A stretch of DNA of 64,000 nucleotides from Gordius sp. MW1 (lineage: Eukaryota; Nematomorpha; Gordioida; Gordea; Gordiidae): assembly GCA_964036665.1 (NCBI GenBank), contig OZ038530.1:12286001-12350000 (forward strand), written 5' to 3'. The position numbers and the translations under genes are program-made. Below, one piece after another: positions 44,539 to 59,216 of the stretch. The notes below the pieces were generated by a model that was given only the letters and a program-made list of their open reading frames with translations, was not told where the DNA came from and ran no database searches. Position 1 is the stretch's first letter, and every line of letters begins with the position of its first letter.

Positions 44539-44778
44539 ATGAGGCGTTTTATATTTTTCCCTTTTTTATTGCATTGTGGCTTAGTGTACGGCTTTAAATT
44601 TCAAGGATTGTTGAATCCCTCGAGATTCGATAATTCGCATTCACACACATTATTGCAACTACTTCAACTCATCGGACTAAGTCGATGCGGAGGGTGTGCG
44701 ACGTTTAGCCAAAATATTACTGTACTTAACACACGCCATTTGTCAATAACGCTATTGAGAGAGTTTCAAAACGGCTAA
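44539..44778 (+). CDS. Hypothetical small secreted protein (79 aa), divergent from the receptor
   Basis: Not recognised. The frame begins MRRFIFFPFLLHCGLVYG, which looks like a signal peptide (basic start, hydrophobic core, small residues at a possible cleavage site). A 61-residue remainder has two Cys in RCGGCATF and a possible glycosylation site at NIT. It lies 200 bp upstream of the receptor start on the opposite strand, in a locally GC-richer stretch, with a TATAAAA upstream. Against it: a 79-codon frame can arise by chance, no homologue comes to mind, and the stretch may instead belong to the receptor's 5' untranslated or promoter region. Confidence 0.25.
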   Translation: MRRFIFFPFLLHCGLVYGFKFQGLLNPSRFDNSHSHTLLQLLQLIGLSRCGGCATFSQNITVLNTRHLSITLLREFQNG

Positions 44779-46842
44779 CAATAACTTAAATTTATTGAGT
44801 TTATACGAATATTTTGAGCAATGCTAGCTGAGAAGTTTGTCTGTGCCGTTTTTAGATATCAGATTTCACGTAGTACCCCAAACCTATGTGAAATATAGCA
44901 TCACGTTAATATAACGAGAAAAAATATAACTAATTCACAATGTTTAATAATAATAATTAAATTTGATAACTTCTGAGTGACAAAATATTAATTAATTTAA
45001 TAAAAACGATGTAACCTTGGTGAGCTCTACCTTAAATCTTACCTATTTAACTTGATTAGTCTGGAAGAATTGATTGAGCTAATGTATCTAATCATTTTCT
45101 CCCTCATATTAATAACATCACATGCATGATGACCATATTACTGTTTAGGTAATCCTTAATCTATTTAATAACACTTGATTAAATCATGCAATCGGTCTCA
45201 TTTGACAACCGAAAAATAATTAAGGTCTGATTCGTCCAACGGGCCCAAATCAAAATAGTATAAAGCAATCTTATAATTTTGCATTATAGAGATTATTTTG
45301 TATAAAAATGCAAACATTAGTTAAAATATATTTGATAGCATGGCACAATTATAAGCTGTATAACGATACATTTGTAAAGCTATGAGATGGATTCAGGATC
45401 CGACTGTCTGTATAATGATAATATTCCCATGAGATTTGAATAAAAGAAATCAACACCTATCGATTTCTCTTTCAAAGAGTTAATTGAAGATTCAGCTCTA
45501 ACAAATAATTATGTGGAGCTTTACAAATCAGTACTTGGGAAAAATTAAAGTGCCAAGCATCTATTATACTTATGATAGTGTAATTATTTGCACTTTCATG
45601 ACAATCTAAGAAGTCATTACTTTAATTATTTGATTGGAAACCGATTAAAATAATTATCAAATGCCTTGGTGTAACCACGTGTAGTATAATTTAATATAAT
45701 TATCGTAAATTTTATTTTCAATCGTTAAGATTAAGATTATCCGTCTGGTTTATATCTAAAGAAATTTCGCCCGTATAAAATAATTTTTATTATATGAAAA
45801 AAATTCAAGAGACATAAATTGTAAAAAAGAAAGTAACTGTTCTCCCAAGGTTATATAATTAAGTAATTTTTTGAATTCTTTTCACCAAAGAGCAAATAAT
45901 GATGTTATTTTGTGTTAATAAAATTTTTGATTTAGAGCAGACTACGGATCAGTAATTTCTTTAATAAAATTTTCATTTCAATTGTGTAAACCAAATACAT
46001 TACGATGATTTTAAAATTTATTCTTTCTGATAATAAAAAATGAGCATTAATATCATAAATATATCCATTTTTACAAATTGTAGTGTAGTATTCAGTTTTC
46101 ATTCTTTATAATGATTTTTGAAGCCAAAAAATAGCTTCACCACCCATCTATAAATTTAGGGTAAATATATGATCAAATATTGAAAATGAGGGTAACATGA
46201 TGGAATTGTGGCGGGACTATGTAAAAATAGTGTCAAAAAATGAGAGCTTATTCAAATGTGTCATTAATATTGATATCTACATTAATAAAAAAAATCGACC
46301 ATATAAATTGCCAAATTTTGGGCAGTTTAGAAATGTAAAATTATTTAGATTAGAATTTTCGCAATTTATTAATACACTAATAGGTATTTGGTTTAACAGT
46401 TAAATTTGGTACCTAAATAAATTTTAAATAAAAATTAAGAGTTGGTGTGCGAATTGGTAATTTGACATATTACACAAGGATAAAGAAATAAATGTATTAA
46501 AATAAACCTATGAATGCTGAAGCCTAGTAAAAGATTTTAATTATATTATTTTCCATAGTATTGGAAAAAATAGATTAAAAAGCTACTTAAATTAAAAGTG
46601 TATGGTACAGTAGAAAGCCATTTAAAAACTATTGTAGTGCTTGTCATTTCTTAAGTTAAGTAGAAGTATAATTACAATATGTTACATTTTTTACATGATT
46701 AGCAAATTAAAACTTTAATTGCAATGTAATTAGATTTTTTTTAAGATAATTAATATATTAAGTTTAAACCAGATCTAGATTTTCTCAGTAATTTAGAGAA
46801 ATAATCAAAAAAATCCTAAAATCTTTAGTCTATTGATATTTC
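44779..46842. other. Gene-poor AT-rich DNA
   Basis: No coding exon, RNA gene or repeat could be supported. The frame at 46197-46403 has no features of a protein. Confidence 0.5.
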
Positions 46843-47005
46843 CATGGGCGTAGCCAACATTGGAATAATAGGGAGGCTATAATGATTTAGGGAGTGGCAA
46901 AATTATCATTTTTATAAAATTTTAGCCATTATTTTAATAAATTGTAACAATTTTTCGGAGTTAGAAGGGGGCAGCCGCCCCCTGCCCCCCATGGCTACGC
47001 CCATG
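46843..47005. mobile_element. GGGCGTAGCC-family MITE (copy 4)
   Basis: It starts CATGGGCGTAGCCAACATTG and ends ATGGCTACGCCCATG. The flanks GATATTTC and GATATATA share GATAT, a possible diverged 8-bp duplication. The interior contains AATGATTTAGGGAGTGGCAA and GGGGGCAGCCGCCCC. Confidence 0.85.
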
Positions 47006-50000
47006 GATATATAATTAGGCATTTATTTATTCTTACTTTTTAAGATAAATGTTAAAAAAACATAATAATTAAAAATATTCTTTATTATCAAGCGCCTACA
47101 CAAAAAAATTGATATATGATGTTAGAATAGTGATTACCTAATCTACTTCAGGATGCCAAATAAAGAAATTGTATGCATTAAATTTGTCAAGTTTATAGAG
47201 GCACGAACCTTTTGAACGCTTTATCCTTATAACCAAATGTGATATTATATAATATGGATTAGGTTTAAGTATGTCTACATATATAATGTGGGTTTTAATA
47301 CGAAAGCAATTAACAAAGATTCTTAGGTGTGTGAATATTTTTGAATCGTAGTTTGAAAATTATGAAATCATTTTTCAAGCGTTAAAATTATACACAAATT
47401 GTTATTAAGGGGTTGAAATTTTAGCCAAATAATTTTTCCAACTATTATTAATTAAATCATAAACCTTCGGCAAACTTTAATGTTTTGGCTTTCAATTATA
47501 ATTTAAATAGATACTTATAATCAGTTATTTAAAAACATGTTTGAAAGGGTGTTTCATATGTTAAAAAACAAAATCATAGTTAAAAGATTATACCTCTTTT
47601 ATATTTTTGGAAATGCATTATATCAACACAACTTTTATATATTTTAGTCTTTAGCTTCTTAATATTTCATTATAAAAAAGCCATATATTTTTTTAATTTA
47701 AAATTTTGACCATTTGATGCCTTAACTCTAAACTTTTGGTCATTTAAAATGTTCTTATAAATTTTTTGGTATGAGCCACTGTTATTGTGAAGTGCACATT
47801 TAATTAAACCAGGGGGACCTAAAAAATGTTTTTTTTACTTATTATTTTATATTTATGTGTTTTGGAAAAATATTTTAAATCAAAAATCTAGATTGATATT
47901 CTTTATGTTTTGACATTACCTATGTTGAAATTTAATATACATTTACCAGGGTAATATATTGTAGATTTATTTTATAAGTGGCTGTAAAAAGAGACGAATC
48001 TTAGGACGAATTTAAACATGAATAATACATAACATATTCATCATATTAAAACGAATATTAAAAGTGACATCTTGACTATACAAAGTATTCAAGGTAATTT
48101 TAATTTGTTTACAAAAATAATGTAGGAAATCTTGAATATACAAGGAAAGAATTAGGTTTTTTGGTTTATGTTTTTAAATGTAAGAAACTAATATAGGAAA
48201 TTAATTCCTAAGCACATGCGAGACTATTTTATATGAAGAAAAATATCTTAAGATTAACAGAAACATACATCGAGAACTTATTAATATTAAAAAATACAAT
48301 CTTTGAAATTTATTGAAATGAAGAAACCTTAAGTATAATATTTAAATAATTCATTTTTCATATCTTTGAATTATTTGTCATAAATATTCTTAATTGATTG
48401 ATTATTGAGGTAAACACGTAGCCATTTAACATTTAATAAGGAATTTTTAAAAAGTACTTTTATATATCCAAATAAGCAAAAAATTCAACATTAAACAATT
48501 TCTGGCTAGTTAGCATAAACTCATATAAAACATAAAAGGCTTCACAGATTCCTGACCTGACAATCATCACAAAAGTTAATATTTTTTAAATGATGATAAA
48601 TCCATTATGTCATTAATGAGAATAAGTTACTTTTCTAAAAAAGAAAGTTAGGGATATTCAATAAAATTAAAAAAAAATTATTTCCAACTAATAAATTGTT
48701 TGTACGTAAACATTAAAAAGGTATCTATTCTATAAGCTATCTCCGCTAAGAAACGACCTTAATTATAAACAACAAATTAATTAATTTTTATATGCGACAA
48801 CAAATAAATGAGGCAAATTTGCCACTCCAAACAACATGCAATATGAAAGGGCAGCCAATTATTACATGCTAAATGGTAGAGGAAAACGAAAAAAAACAAT
48901 CAAACTAGATGGCGTTAAGCTTAATAAGTTATGTGTTAACAACGATAAACTTTAAATGTAGAGGACTTTTTGCTCATTTACATATTTTAACCTAGTGTAT
49001 ACCCACAAAGATATCGTTAGAATTAGATGCTGTTGGTTGATAGTCAAAAAAATCTTTGCTGCTACTAGCTAATCATAATCTTGCAGGAGATGGGGCTGGC
49101 GAATTGATTTTATTTGTTATTATAATTAATTACCTTTTGCCCGAGAGCTCAAAATAGATACAATCAATTATTTTGTGTAAAGTGCCCATTTCAGAAAGCA
49201 TTATAATTTCAAAAACATAAAATAAATGTGCCCAATTCACAGACAGAGTCCACTATAAATTTTCAATAAGAGCCAAAATACTATTTCTATTTTATGCCTA
49301 AAATCTTAAATAATTAAATTGTCTAACTTTGTAAAAAATGAAAATTCAAATTGGTACTTATAAGATCGGTCGGGGCTAGTTATAAACCAAGATAGCTTGA
49401 ATCTATGTTGTTATTTTGTATAAGATATAGATAAAAAATTTAGTTTAAAAAGCTAAATTTTAAACATTTTGGGAGGAAAAACGTTTTTTGGGGGAAGGTG
49501 GTATAACCTTTAAATTTTTTGTATTAAGGAATATTTCTTTTATAACAACTGTCCATTGAAAACTTTTTATAAACATTATAATATGGTAAACATTCTAATA
49601 TGGCTAATCATGGCATATATAAAAATAGGGGTCCGGGCATGTTATCGAGGGATAACTGCTCGCTTTTTCTCATTTTAATTTAACTAATGAAAACACATTA
49701 CATGAATGTTTACAAAATTGAAAGTTATTATTTCACTTATTGTAATCTTGAAGATAAATAGCGTAAGATTACACATTAATAAACTTTTTAAAGACTTCTT
49801 CTTATATAAAGTTAATATTGTTAAACTCAGTGTTTATATAAAAAAACGAAAATAATTATATTATATTCCGTTTAAATTTCGTACAAAATATTTTGATTTA
49901 AAAAAGTATGGGGCTATAAAAAGTTCTGAGCACTTTTAAATTTTAAAGTTTTTATATGTTTTTTTAAATCAACTTGCAAAAAAATTATCAAAATTTTTTT

Positions 50001-50827
50001 ATAAAATTTATTTCATTTAGTAGAAAAGAAGTTAACCTTAAAAAATATTGCCGCTATCTTTAACCCGTTTAAATTTTTTTTGGCTATCAGTCCCGTTCTT
50101 TCCTATCTTAATGCAAATTGCTATTGAGTCAATTAATTATTGAAGCCTTTTCTCTGAATTTGACAATGTCACTTAAGGAGTTAATTAGGTATATATATTC
50201 AATTAACTTCGTCATTCCAGCATTTATATGCATAAAAACTAACAAGTTAATCTTTTCTCTAAGCAAATTATGATTTACTGAATATTTAATAAATGAGCAC
50301 CCCACTAATTTGATTAATATATTTTATTCTACATTTATTCAATGTGCTAGTTAATTAAACAAATAACGTGAAAACGTTAAAGTTTCCCTATAATCTGAAT
50401 AAATTTAGAAATAGTATTTTGACAAATTTCTTTTATAAAGTACACGAAGACAACTAAAGCTGCTAATAAAATTTAAGAATTAAAAGTAGTGCACTGTCTT
50501 ATTTTATTGATTGGCAAAGACTAGCTAGGATAGTTTAAATGTAGAGTAGTTATCGCAAAGCTCGTTCAAAATATTTTAATCTATCAAATAGTTACATTTA
50601 ATCAGCAAAGCAAACTTTTTTAAACTCTTTGTTAGCAAAAAGGAGCAAAAATTGTGTAAACTAAACCTTCCCCCTTACAATGATTGTTTTAAGACATTTT
50701 TATATAAATATCAGGTGTGAAGTAAATTAAGAATGGTATGACAATAGTTGAAAATCTAAGCGTATGGTGTAGCCAAGGGTGTCGGAAGAAATTTTTTTTG
50801 TATTACATGATTAGAATGTTATATAAA
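47006..50827. other. Gene-poor AT-rich DNA
   Basis: About 3.8 kb of very AT-rich sequence. I looked on both strands for splice-bounded coding segments and found none that I could support. Confidence 0.45.
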
Positions 50828-50989
50828 CATGGGCGTAGCCAGCATTGGGATTAGAGGGGGGGGGGGGGGCAATAAGGATTTAGGGAGGAGAAAAATGGCC
50901 ATTTTTAAAATTTAGCCATAATTTTAATAAATTTCAGCAAATTTTTGGATTTAGAAGGGGGGGGGGTAGCCGCCCTGGCTACGCCCATG
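50828..50989. mobile_element. GGGCGTAGCC-family MITE (copy 5)
   Basis: It starts CATGGGCGTAGCCAGCATTG and ends CTGGCTACGCCCATG. Flanks TATATAAA (50820-50827) and TATATAAC (50990-50997) match at 7 of 8, consistent with an 8-bp duplication. Both subterminal regions have expanded poly-G runs. Confidence 0.88.
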
Positions 50990-51462
50990 TATATAACCCT
51001 TCCTTAACCTTATACTAAGTCGAGGACCCTAGTGAAAGGTGTTAAATTATAAGTATTTTTAATATTATGCACATAACAGAAACTAGGAAGATTTTGATTA
51101 ATTTGTTAAAATTTTAAAAACGTAACATTCGAAACATATTAGTGAACGGGTCGGTGGTACGTTGATGATCTGATGGAAAAGGTAAGTGAAGATAATTTGT
51201 GTGATAATAAGTATAAAATTTATCCTAAAAACTGGGATACTCATTTATATGGTAATATTAGGCACAATTATAAAGCAACCTTGTCGCTCGCTCTACCTAT
51301 ATATAATAAATATCGCCTAACACATCCATTATTCTTATAATTTTGGACTAAGCTTTTTTATCTAAAAGCTTCTTGTATACAAGTGAACAATTTTGTAAAG
51401 TCAATTTTTGACAAATATGTATACGTCATGTGCAAATAATTTACAATTCAAATTGAATTCGT

Positions 51463-51623
51463 CATAGGCGTAGCCAAGGGGGCTGGAAGGGACGGCTGCC
51501 CCCCTCTAAATCCAAATTTGTTAAAATGTATTAAATTAGGGCTAAAATTTCAAAAAAGGATCAATTTGCCCCATCCTAAATCATTATTGCCTCACTCTAA
51601 TTCCAATGCTGACTACGCCCATG
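51463..51623. mobile_element. GGGCGTAGCC-family MITE (copy 6), opposite orientation
   Basis: It starts CATAGGCGTAGCCAAGGGGG and ends TGACTACGCCCATG, with the interior reversed relative to copies 4 and 5 (GGCTGCCCCCC near the left, CTCTAATTCCAATGCT near the right). The flanks do not form a clear duplication. Confidence 0.82.
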
Positions 51624-54600
51624 TTATTAGTCATGAAACAATCAATGAAGAGTTTAGGCCAAATGGGAAATAAATTTTTAATTGTATAATATAAGCAAAC
51701 AATTCAAAAACGTATATCAGTCGTGTTTTATATCTCATCCTGTTATATCGTCTAAACTTGAATTGAAACTATTAATTTTTGTGCAAAGCCCGAACTCTAT
51801 GTCTTAATATATTTAAAAATATTTAGTCATCATTTATTTATAATAATTTATCAGGAATCAATCTTAGTATGATAGGACGGCTATGATAGGGAAAGAAGTT
51901 AGAGAAAGTATAATATTTTGCGCCGGTATGCGAAATCCTAAGGTCGCGAAACAAAAAGATTTAGATCATATCTTTGGGAGTTGTGTCGAGACTTGGGAGA
52001 GCAGTAGATAATCCTCTTTCGATGTGTCAGCAGCATTGTAATGTTACTTAATTGTCCATTAGGTAAGGAGAGACTTATGTACAACCAAAGTAATAAATCA
52101 TTTATCAAAATTGTCAATGTATAAAATATCCTTTTCTATGGCCTATCAAATAATCACGCATGCCTATAAAACTTAGCTTTAAAAATCGCAGCATCAAGAA
52201 GACAGATTTGGGGAAACACTGCGGCCTCTACATTTTAATTACAACTATTGTAGCCTTAAAATAAAACAAAATTTGAAATTATAAAGCAATTTATTAGCTA
52301 TTAGTGTATATTATAACAAAAATCGACCAATCAAATTACTTTTTATAAGGACTCAGCAGCCAAATTTTGATTTATTAGAATAAAAAATGTTTTAAAAGCC
52401 AGAAATTTTCGTTTTTAAACAATTAAAAAATCACATTCTGAGAGGGCTAGTAATATAAATTTTAAAATGAATATACCTAACTCGTGGGAATTATTTAAGA
52501 ATTCTTTTTAGCAAGTCTAATTGACCTAGAAGATGAAGCTGAAAACAACAAATTGAACGAAGAGAAAAAGTAGGAATTATAGACTGACTTGAGAATCGTT
52601 TGAATGGTCAAAACATTTTATATGATAATTTCGAGAAGAGAAAAGTAGTGTACAATTCCGAACAAAGCCAACCTAATTATTAATTGACCCTGAAAATCAT
52701 CCAGGGTTTTGTCCCTTTTGAGTGGCCTTAAAATAATCATTTAAAAACCCCTTTTGCGTGGCAATGAAAAAAGCTTGTTAAACTTCGATAGTACAATATA
52801 TATTTAAAATTAATTTAGTCATAATACCAGCAACATAAGCGATTCTTTTATATTATTTGCAAAATTTTAGAGATTAACCACCAAGTTTTGATTTAAAAAG
52901 CTAAAAAACTAGTTTATACGGTGTATTTACGACTTATATTTTAAAATAATATATAACTATGCTACCTTTTCAAAATTTGCAGTAAATTTGGAATAATAGT
53001 TAATAAATGGATATAGTATTTAAAATATAAGGAGATGTTATGTTACTGCGATAAAAATATGCAAAGGCCTTGCCCAATAAATTATATATATTGACAAATT
53101 TATCGACCAAAACAAAAATCTCTATCGCGTTTACTAGGAATGGGATTAATACTTATTCTGAAGCACGAAAATTATATAGCGTATAAACAAATCCGGAGGG
53201 GCGTGTCCTGTTTGATGGCTAAAAGTGACACTGTTATTTATAATATGAGTTCACTAATTTCAACTTTTCCTATTATTAATCTTATAACAAAATATGAGTT
53301 ATTTAAGAATGCAAGAAGGAGTCTATTTGATATGTATCCTTCTATTTTAATAAAATGAATACTCTATTATTCTCATTTATCCTTTTATTTTATAAAAAAT
53401 TAAATTTTTTAATTTATAAGACTGACTTTTTTGCTATGTATCTTGTAGAATTTTAATTAATTTTTATAGAGCGGCTTAAGCTTAACAAAGAGTAACATTA
53501 AAATCTTATAAATTTTTCATAAGTATTATATCGGTTAGTGTTGTTAAAGGAAAAATTTTCTTGTCCTAAGCTTGAGCCTAGGGTAATCCAATATTTATCA
53601 ATGTATTTAACAAGATTATGCGTAAATTTTTAAAAATTGTCATACCCAAACTTTTTTTAACCCCCCCCCCCCCATTTTGAATCCGGAATAATTCCAGGAC
53701 TCGGGGTGATACTCTAACAATTTTTATAATGACTTTTATTAAAAGAGACTCAAAATGTTTTTTTTTACTTTTATTCGGTCGTTTAAAGTACTATATAATT
53801 AAGGATTTTAATTACTCATGTACAACTATAATTATAATAAAATAAGCATACACGCTACGCTATCATGCTCAATTATTACATTGACCCATCTAGGTATATT
53901 ATACGAGATGACTAGATCAATAAAATGGGCTCATCTTAACTCGTCTGGTCAAAAGTTGTACCTAAAAATGCTCTTCAAAAATTCAAAATAAATTATGACG
54001 AAACTAGACTATATGATGACTGAATGATGTATTATTAGTCTTTTTCTTAAAAACCCCTGCAAAGGATGGGGTATGCAAGGCGACTTTGAGTCTGCGCCTT
54101 GCAGCACTCCTAGCCTATTTTCTATAAATTTATATTTATTATGATAAACATCTATATGTAGTACGGGCGCATATAATATGCCAACAATATGAATAAATTA
54201 AGCAGCGTAATGCCGAGAATCCTATAATTCTTAGCATTAAGCGGGATCGGGGCGTCATACAAGAAAAGATATCCCGTGAGAGCTATAAGGAACAAAGTGG
54301 AAAATAATAGTGTACATTAAAATACACCAATAAGGAGTATATGAAAAAACGGAGCATAAACTTGGTATAATACTGCATAGGTTATTTGATCTTTTTTATG
54401 CACATATTTACAATACTTAACCTATTTTTATTGTATATATGCATTTTATGTTTCACGTTATTTTTAATGTTTTTAGAAATAAGTATAGTCTTTAACTTTA
54501 ACTAAGCAACCCTAGTGGCGTTTGACGAATTTGCCACAGTTTTTTTAAAACCTCAGCATTTTAATTATTTGCATCATCAACCATTCTATAATACACTAAT

Positions 54601-57600
54601 ATTTAACGTTAATTTTGTTTAGGATTGACCAAAACTAATTTGAAAAAATGGAAGAAATATAACTCATCAAAAATCCGATAGGCCTCATGGGATGTTAAAT
54701 TTATTAAAACTTTTCTCATCTAAACCTTTCATTTTACATTAACTCATTTATTATTTTTCGCATAAACGAACAGGATTTTGCCCTCAGTTTGTAGTGAAAA
54801 AGGAAGTTATGATTAAGGTTATTTGGAAAACAAAGTTTCAACTTTATAAAAGAGTAATTTAAACTTCAAAATAGTTGTTTAGTATATGCACTTATTTCAC
54901 TATAAATTAACTGACATGTCCCCTGCGCCTGCCTATTCCTTTGACAAATAATTTGGGGGTAGGAGAAATTGAAGGGTATAAAATATAATAATATTTGATC
55001 TGTTTTGACTTGCATTTGCCTATACACGACGCATACATATATGGATAGAGTCTATAAAAATCAATAAAACTCCAATAAAAAGTGCAAAAAAGAAATTAAC
55101 CCTGTCGGAGTGGGGATAAGGCTTATATAGCCATTTTTTACATATGTGATGTGACATTTAACATCGAGTCATCGACATCACATACACTTGGCTATAGACT
55201 TGGTTCCTGCTTGCAAATAAGCCAGAACATAAATAGGAGCTCAATAATTAGTCAAACTTTCTTTTTATAAAAAATCATTAATAATAATTTTAAGAGTCGT
55301 CCCCATTAAATGTGCAGCTCTACAAAATGTTTTCATGAATGATGATTTTATCAAAATATTTTTATAACAAATCTGTTATCCTTTTGTTAGAATATAGCTA
55401 AATTTTAATTTCACATAATTTATTTCCCTTAAAAATACTTCATAAGAACGTCTAGAAAGCTTGTGAGGCGATAACAATCACTTCTATTTGAATTCGTGAT
55501 TTGTGACTATTTATGTTTCTTACTTGACTAATTAAAATTCCTCTCATACCGAGAATTATCAAATAAATTGCTAATGTAAAGTGTAAGAAATTTATTTTAG
55601 TTTACATAAAAATGCAGTGTTAAAATAGAGATTTAATCAAGGTTTTAGCTTTTTAAAGGTTAATATCTTTTACTTGTCTATTAAATTTGAACCTTAAATT
55701 CTGCCGTGTTATGACAGCTTACTTTAGAAACTATGAGTTTTTGATAAGAGTTTCGCATTTTCTTTTAAAAATCTAACACTTAATCGCTTAATTAACAATA
55801 CTTTAAAAATTTCTTAGCCAGTTTTACTAATCCATTTTATATAAATAACCAAATTTTCAGATTTCATGATGTGCAAAGAGATATTTATATTGTGAGGTTG
55901 GAGGAATGACGAAGTTAACAGCTATTCTGCGCTAAAAATTAATTAAATGTTTGGTAGCGCAAGGAGATTAAAAGTTTTACATGGTGTGACGGCAGTGTCA
56001 AAAGTTTTTTCAGCGCTAAAAATGATTTCTAATTAAAACGTTATCAGCAGTCTTTCATCTATTAATTCCCAACCCGATTTAATTTACACCATATTCCCTA
56101 CCGATTTTTGTAAGCGGAGAAACTTCTCCTTTTTTAAGGGAAGCTTGATTTTTGTATCAAGCTTAGACATTTACATTTTATAAGGCGAATTATTAAAAAA
56201 AAAATTTAGTCGGGGATTGGCTACTCAAGTATAAATAGCATTGAAACCTTATGTGTAAACTATATTGGGGGATAGCTATTTTTAATAAATAGATTAATAT
56301 TTCATGATTGGGAATTAGTAAATGACATGTATAATATGCATGCCCCAAAATATGTATAAGATGAAGTCATAATATGTAACAATTCCCTAATTGCTATCAA
56401 ATAAATCAGTGTCGCCATTTCTTATTGACCCAATTTAGCGTTAACCCTTTGATATGTGCCGCACAAAGACAACTGGTAATATTAGCAATGCTATCGGTTT
56501 AATTACGAATTAGCTTGGACTTCACTGTTGAGAAAAAGTAAGGCGGCGTTGGATCAATAAATATATATACTTTAATAAGTCGTCAAAAGAACTTATATTT
56601 TTCCACTAAAATGTTTTACATATTGCCAAATTTAACATTCAATTCAATCATGATTCAAACTACACTATTGCTAATTCTGATATTATGTTAATGACTAACG
56701 TAAAGTCATCAATTTAATGTAAAATCTCTAATCAAGGACCAATTGTACCTGACATAATCAAATTAATAAGATTTTAGTCAATAAGCTATAAATCTAACAA
56801 TATATTGATTACTCTAAAAATATAGTTGAGGGAAAGATTGCCAATTTTTAAGCATTGCTGATATAATAAGGTTAATATACTATTTCCAAGCACCTTATAA
56901 GATAAAATACATTTATTATGAAGTGTTATATAAAATGGACACCAATTAGAACACGTTCAAGTGTTATTATATATGTAAGCTAAGTCTAATTGAAATATAG
57001 TTTATGGTACTTTAACCCGAAGTTATTATTAAATTCGATTAATGAACTTTATCCTTTTACATTAAACACAAGGTTCATGCATGATATAGTCCCTATTGCC
57101 CTGAGAATATCGTGTACATACATAGTCGGTTATTTTAACCCGAGGGCCTGCTCAATAAGCGACTTCACTAATTCATCTATCAATCAACTTAAGTGCTACT
57201 CCGACAATTGTAATTATAATATTAAAAAGATCAATATTTATTGATTGTAAATGATTTTGAGCAGTATATTGGAATTATATAGCCATTATTAATTATATAG
57301 AAGCATAGAGTTCGAAATTGATATTAAATACGTGCCTAGCCTGGAATAGAAGGCGGATATATAATTTATTTTTATTATCATAGGTAGAACTTAGAACATA
57401 ACAAATGAAGCATAAAAATTATATCTAATAAATGAACTATATTTTTCATAAAAACCCATAAAAAATTTAAGTGAGTATTAGTATCTAAAAGATATTTGAT
57501 GCAAACATATTTTTAGTTAACAATTTTAGCCAAACTAAATAGGTCATAATTTTTTTATTCATTACAAGCGTATTTTTAGGAGTAAATTTTGAGCAGATTA

Positions 57601-59208
57601 GGATGGAGGAATTTTTAAAAATGTGAGCCCATAAATTGCATAGCATTTAATAAACTGATTTTTTATATGAAGCAACTATGAGTTTAATATTTCTATTTTG
57701 GAAAAGTTTATAGAAGTTGCATAAAAACGTTAAGCCCCTGTGATTTTGCAATCTATATTTAAAACTTCAAAATTTATTCACAAATGTCATGAATTACACT
57801 TTGACATCATTTAAAGTTTTACTATAAGTCACATTTAATTTCTAATACACTAAAACTAAATCAATCTGTATAACATTTGAAAAATAAAAACGTAAATTGA
57901 AATAATCAAAAAGATTATACCAAAAATTTTTTATCATAGGCGATGAAGCAAAGCTTTTAAATGTTTCCTTTATCAGCTATTGTACCCAAAAACTAGTAAT
58001 AAACAACACCAAAGACGATTCACTCTTTGAATTTAACTGTACTATTCATCTTTTAAGCAGACACCAGACTATTAAAAATAATGAGCTTTCGGCAATCAAG
58101 TATTATTAGCTGCTTGTGAAGTTGATTTAGATACAGTTTCCAACTCTTTTTTGGACCAAAAACTTCTATGATACTTATAAAATATATATTAATGGCGCCA
58201 TGCCACTGAAGAATTACATATTTATAAAAAACTTTAAAAAGAGTAAAAGCAGAGCCGTCCTAACATTGTAAGAATTGAAATTGTGGTGGAACAAGCAAAA
58301 TAATAAATCTTATGTATTATTTATAAATATTGACTTGATACCGCAATTTATATACTACTTGAGACTTGGGAAATAATTATCTATAACTCCTATTTATTTT
58401 AACCAGGTACTGCTAGGATGATTTATAAGGGGGGTCCGAGCAATAAGTTATAAATTTATGAGAGGCTTTCTGCACATATCGATCCTCAGCTATACCTGAT
58501 AACGCGAACTGGTGTGTATATATTTTTTTTGTTAGCCATATATATATATAACAAAAGTTTGAACGCTCTTTTTAGTTGCTTGTCTTCAGTCCACTCCGCT
58601 CATAATTTCCTGTATAATTAAGTCTACATAGTAATTTACCAAAAAGTCGGGTTTTATTTAAAAAAAAAATATAGCGCACACATGTTAGAAGTCAGTGGAG
58701 TAGTAAACATTTATTCATGTCATTAAGTTAATATCACTAATAAATATATAGGCCTGAAAAAGTTTAAATTATAAATATAGCTAAGATGTTTTTTAAAATC
58801 ATTTTACTTTTAGAAATTGAAATTTAAGGGATGTGCTCGAGTTTTGATTTGTTATTAGAACTTTAACTTTATTTCTACCTTTATGCAACCTATAGTCCTT
58901 TTTTAACCAAATGCTATTTACATATACCTCACTAGTGTAGCTAGCCTTTATCCTTGGGTGGGGCCGAATTATAATTATTCTTAACTGAGAAAGTAGTAAA
59001 TGGCAACTAAGGTTTTTTCTTATAGTTTTGTCGAACTTATTAGTCGATGCTTATATGTATTTTTCCAGTTATATCTGTACTTAGACCCAATTCAACTTAT
59101 GTATTATAGTATAACTTTTCCAAGCCCCAAATGAGCTAGAATCTTTCCTCTATGATTTATCTTCGACTTACACCTTCTGCAAGATAATTTTTTTTCAACT
59201 AAATGAGT
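51624..59208. other. Gene-poor AT-rich DNA
   Basis: About 7.6 kb with no coding exon I can support. It has a poly-C run at about 53662-53673. Frames at 53140-53358 and 56990-57244 lack recognisable content or splice partners. Confidence 0.45.
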
Positions 59209-59216
59209 AATACAAT

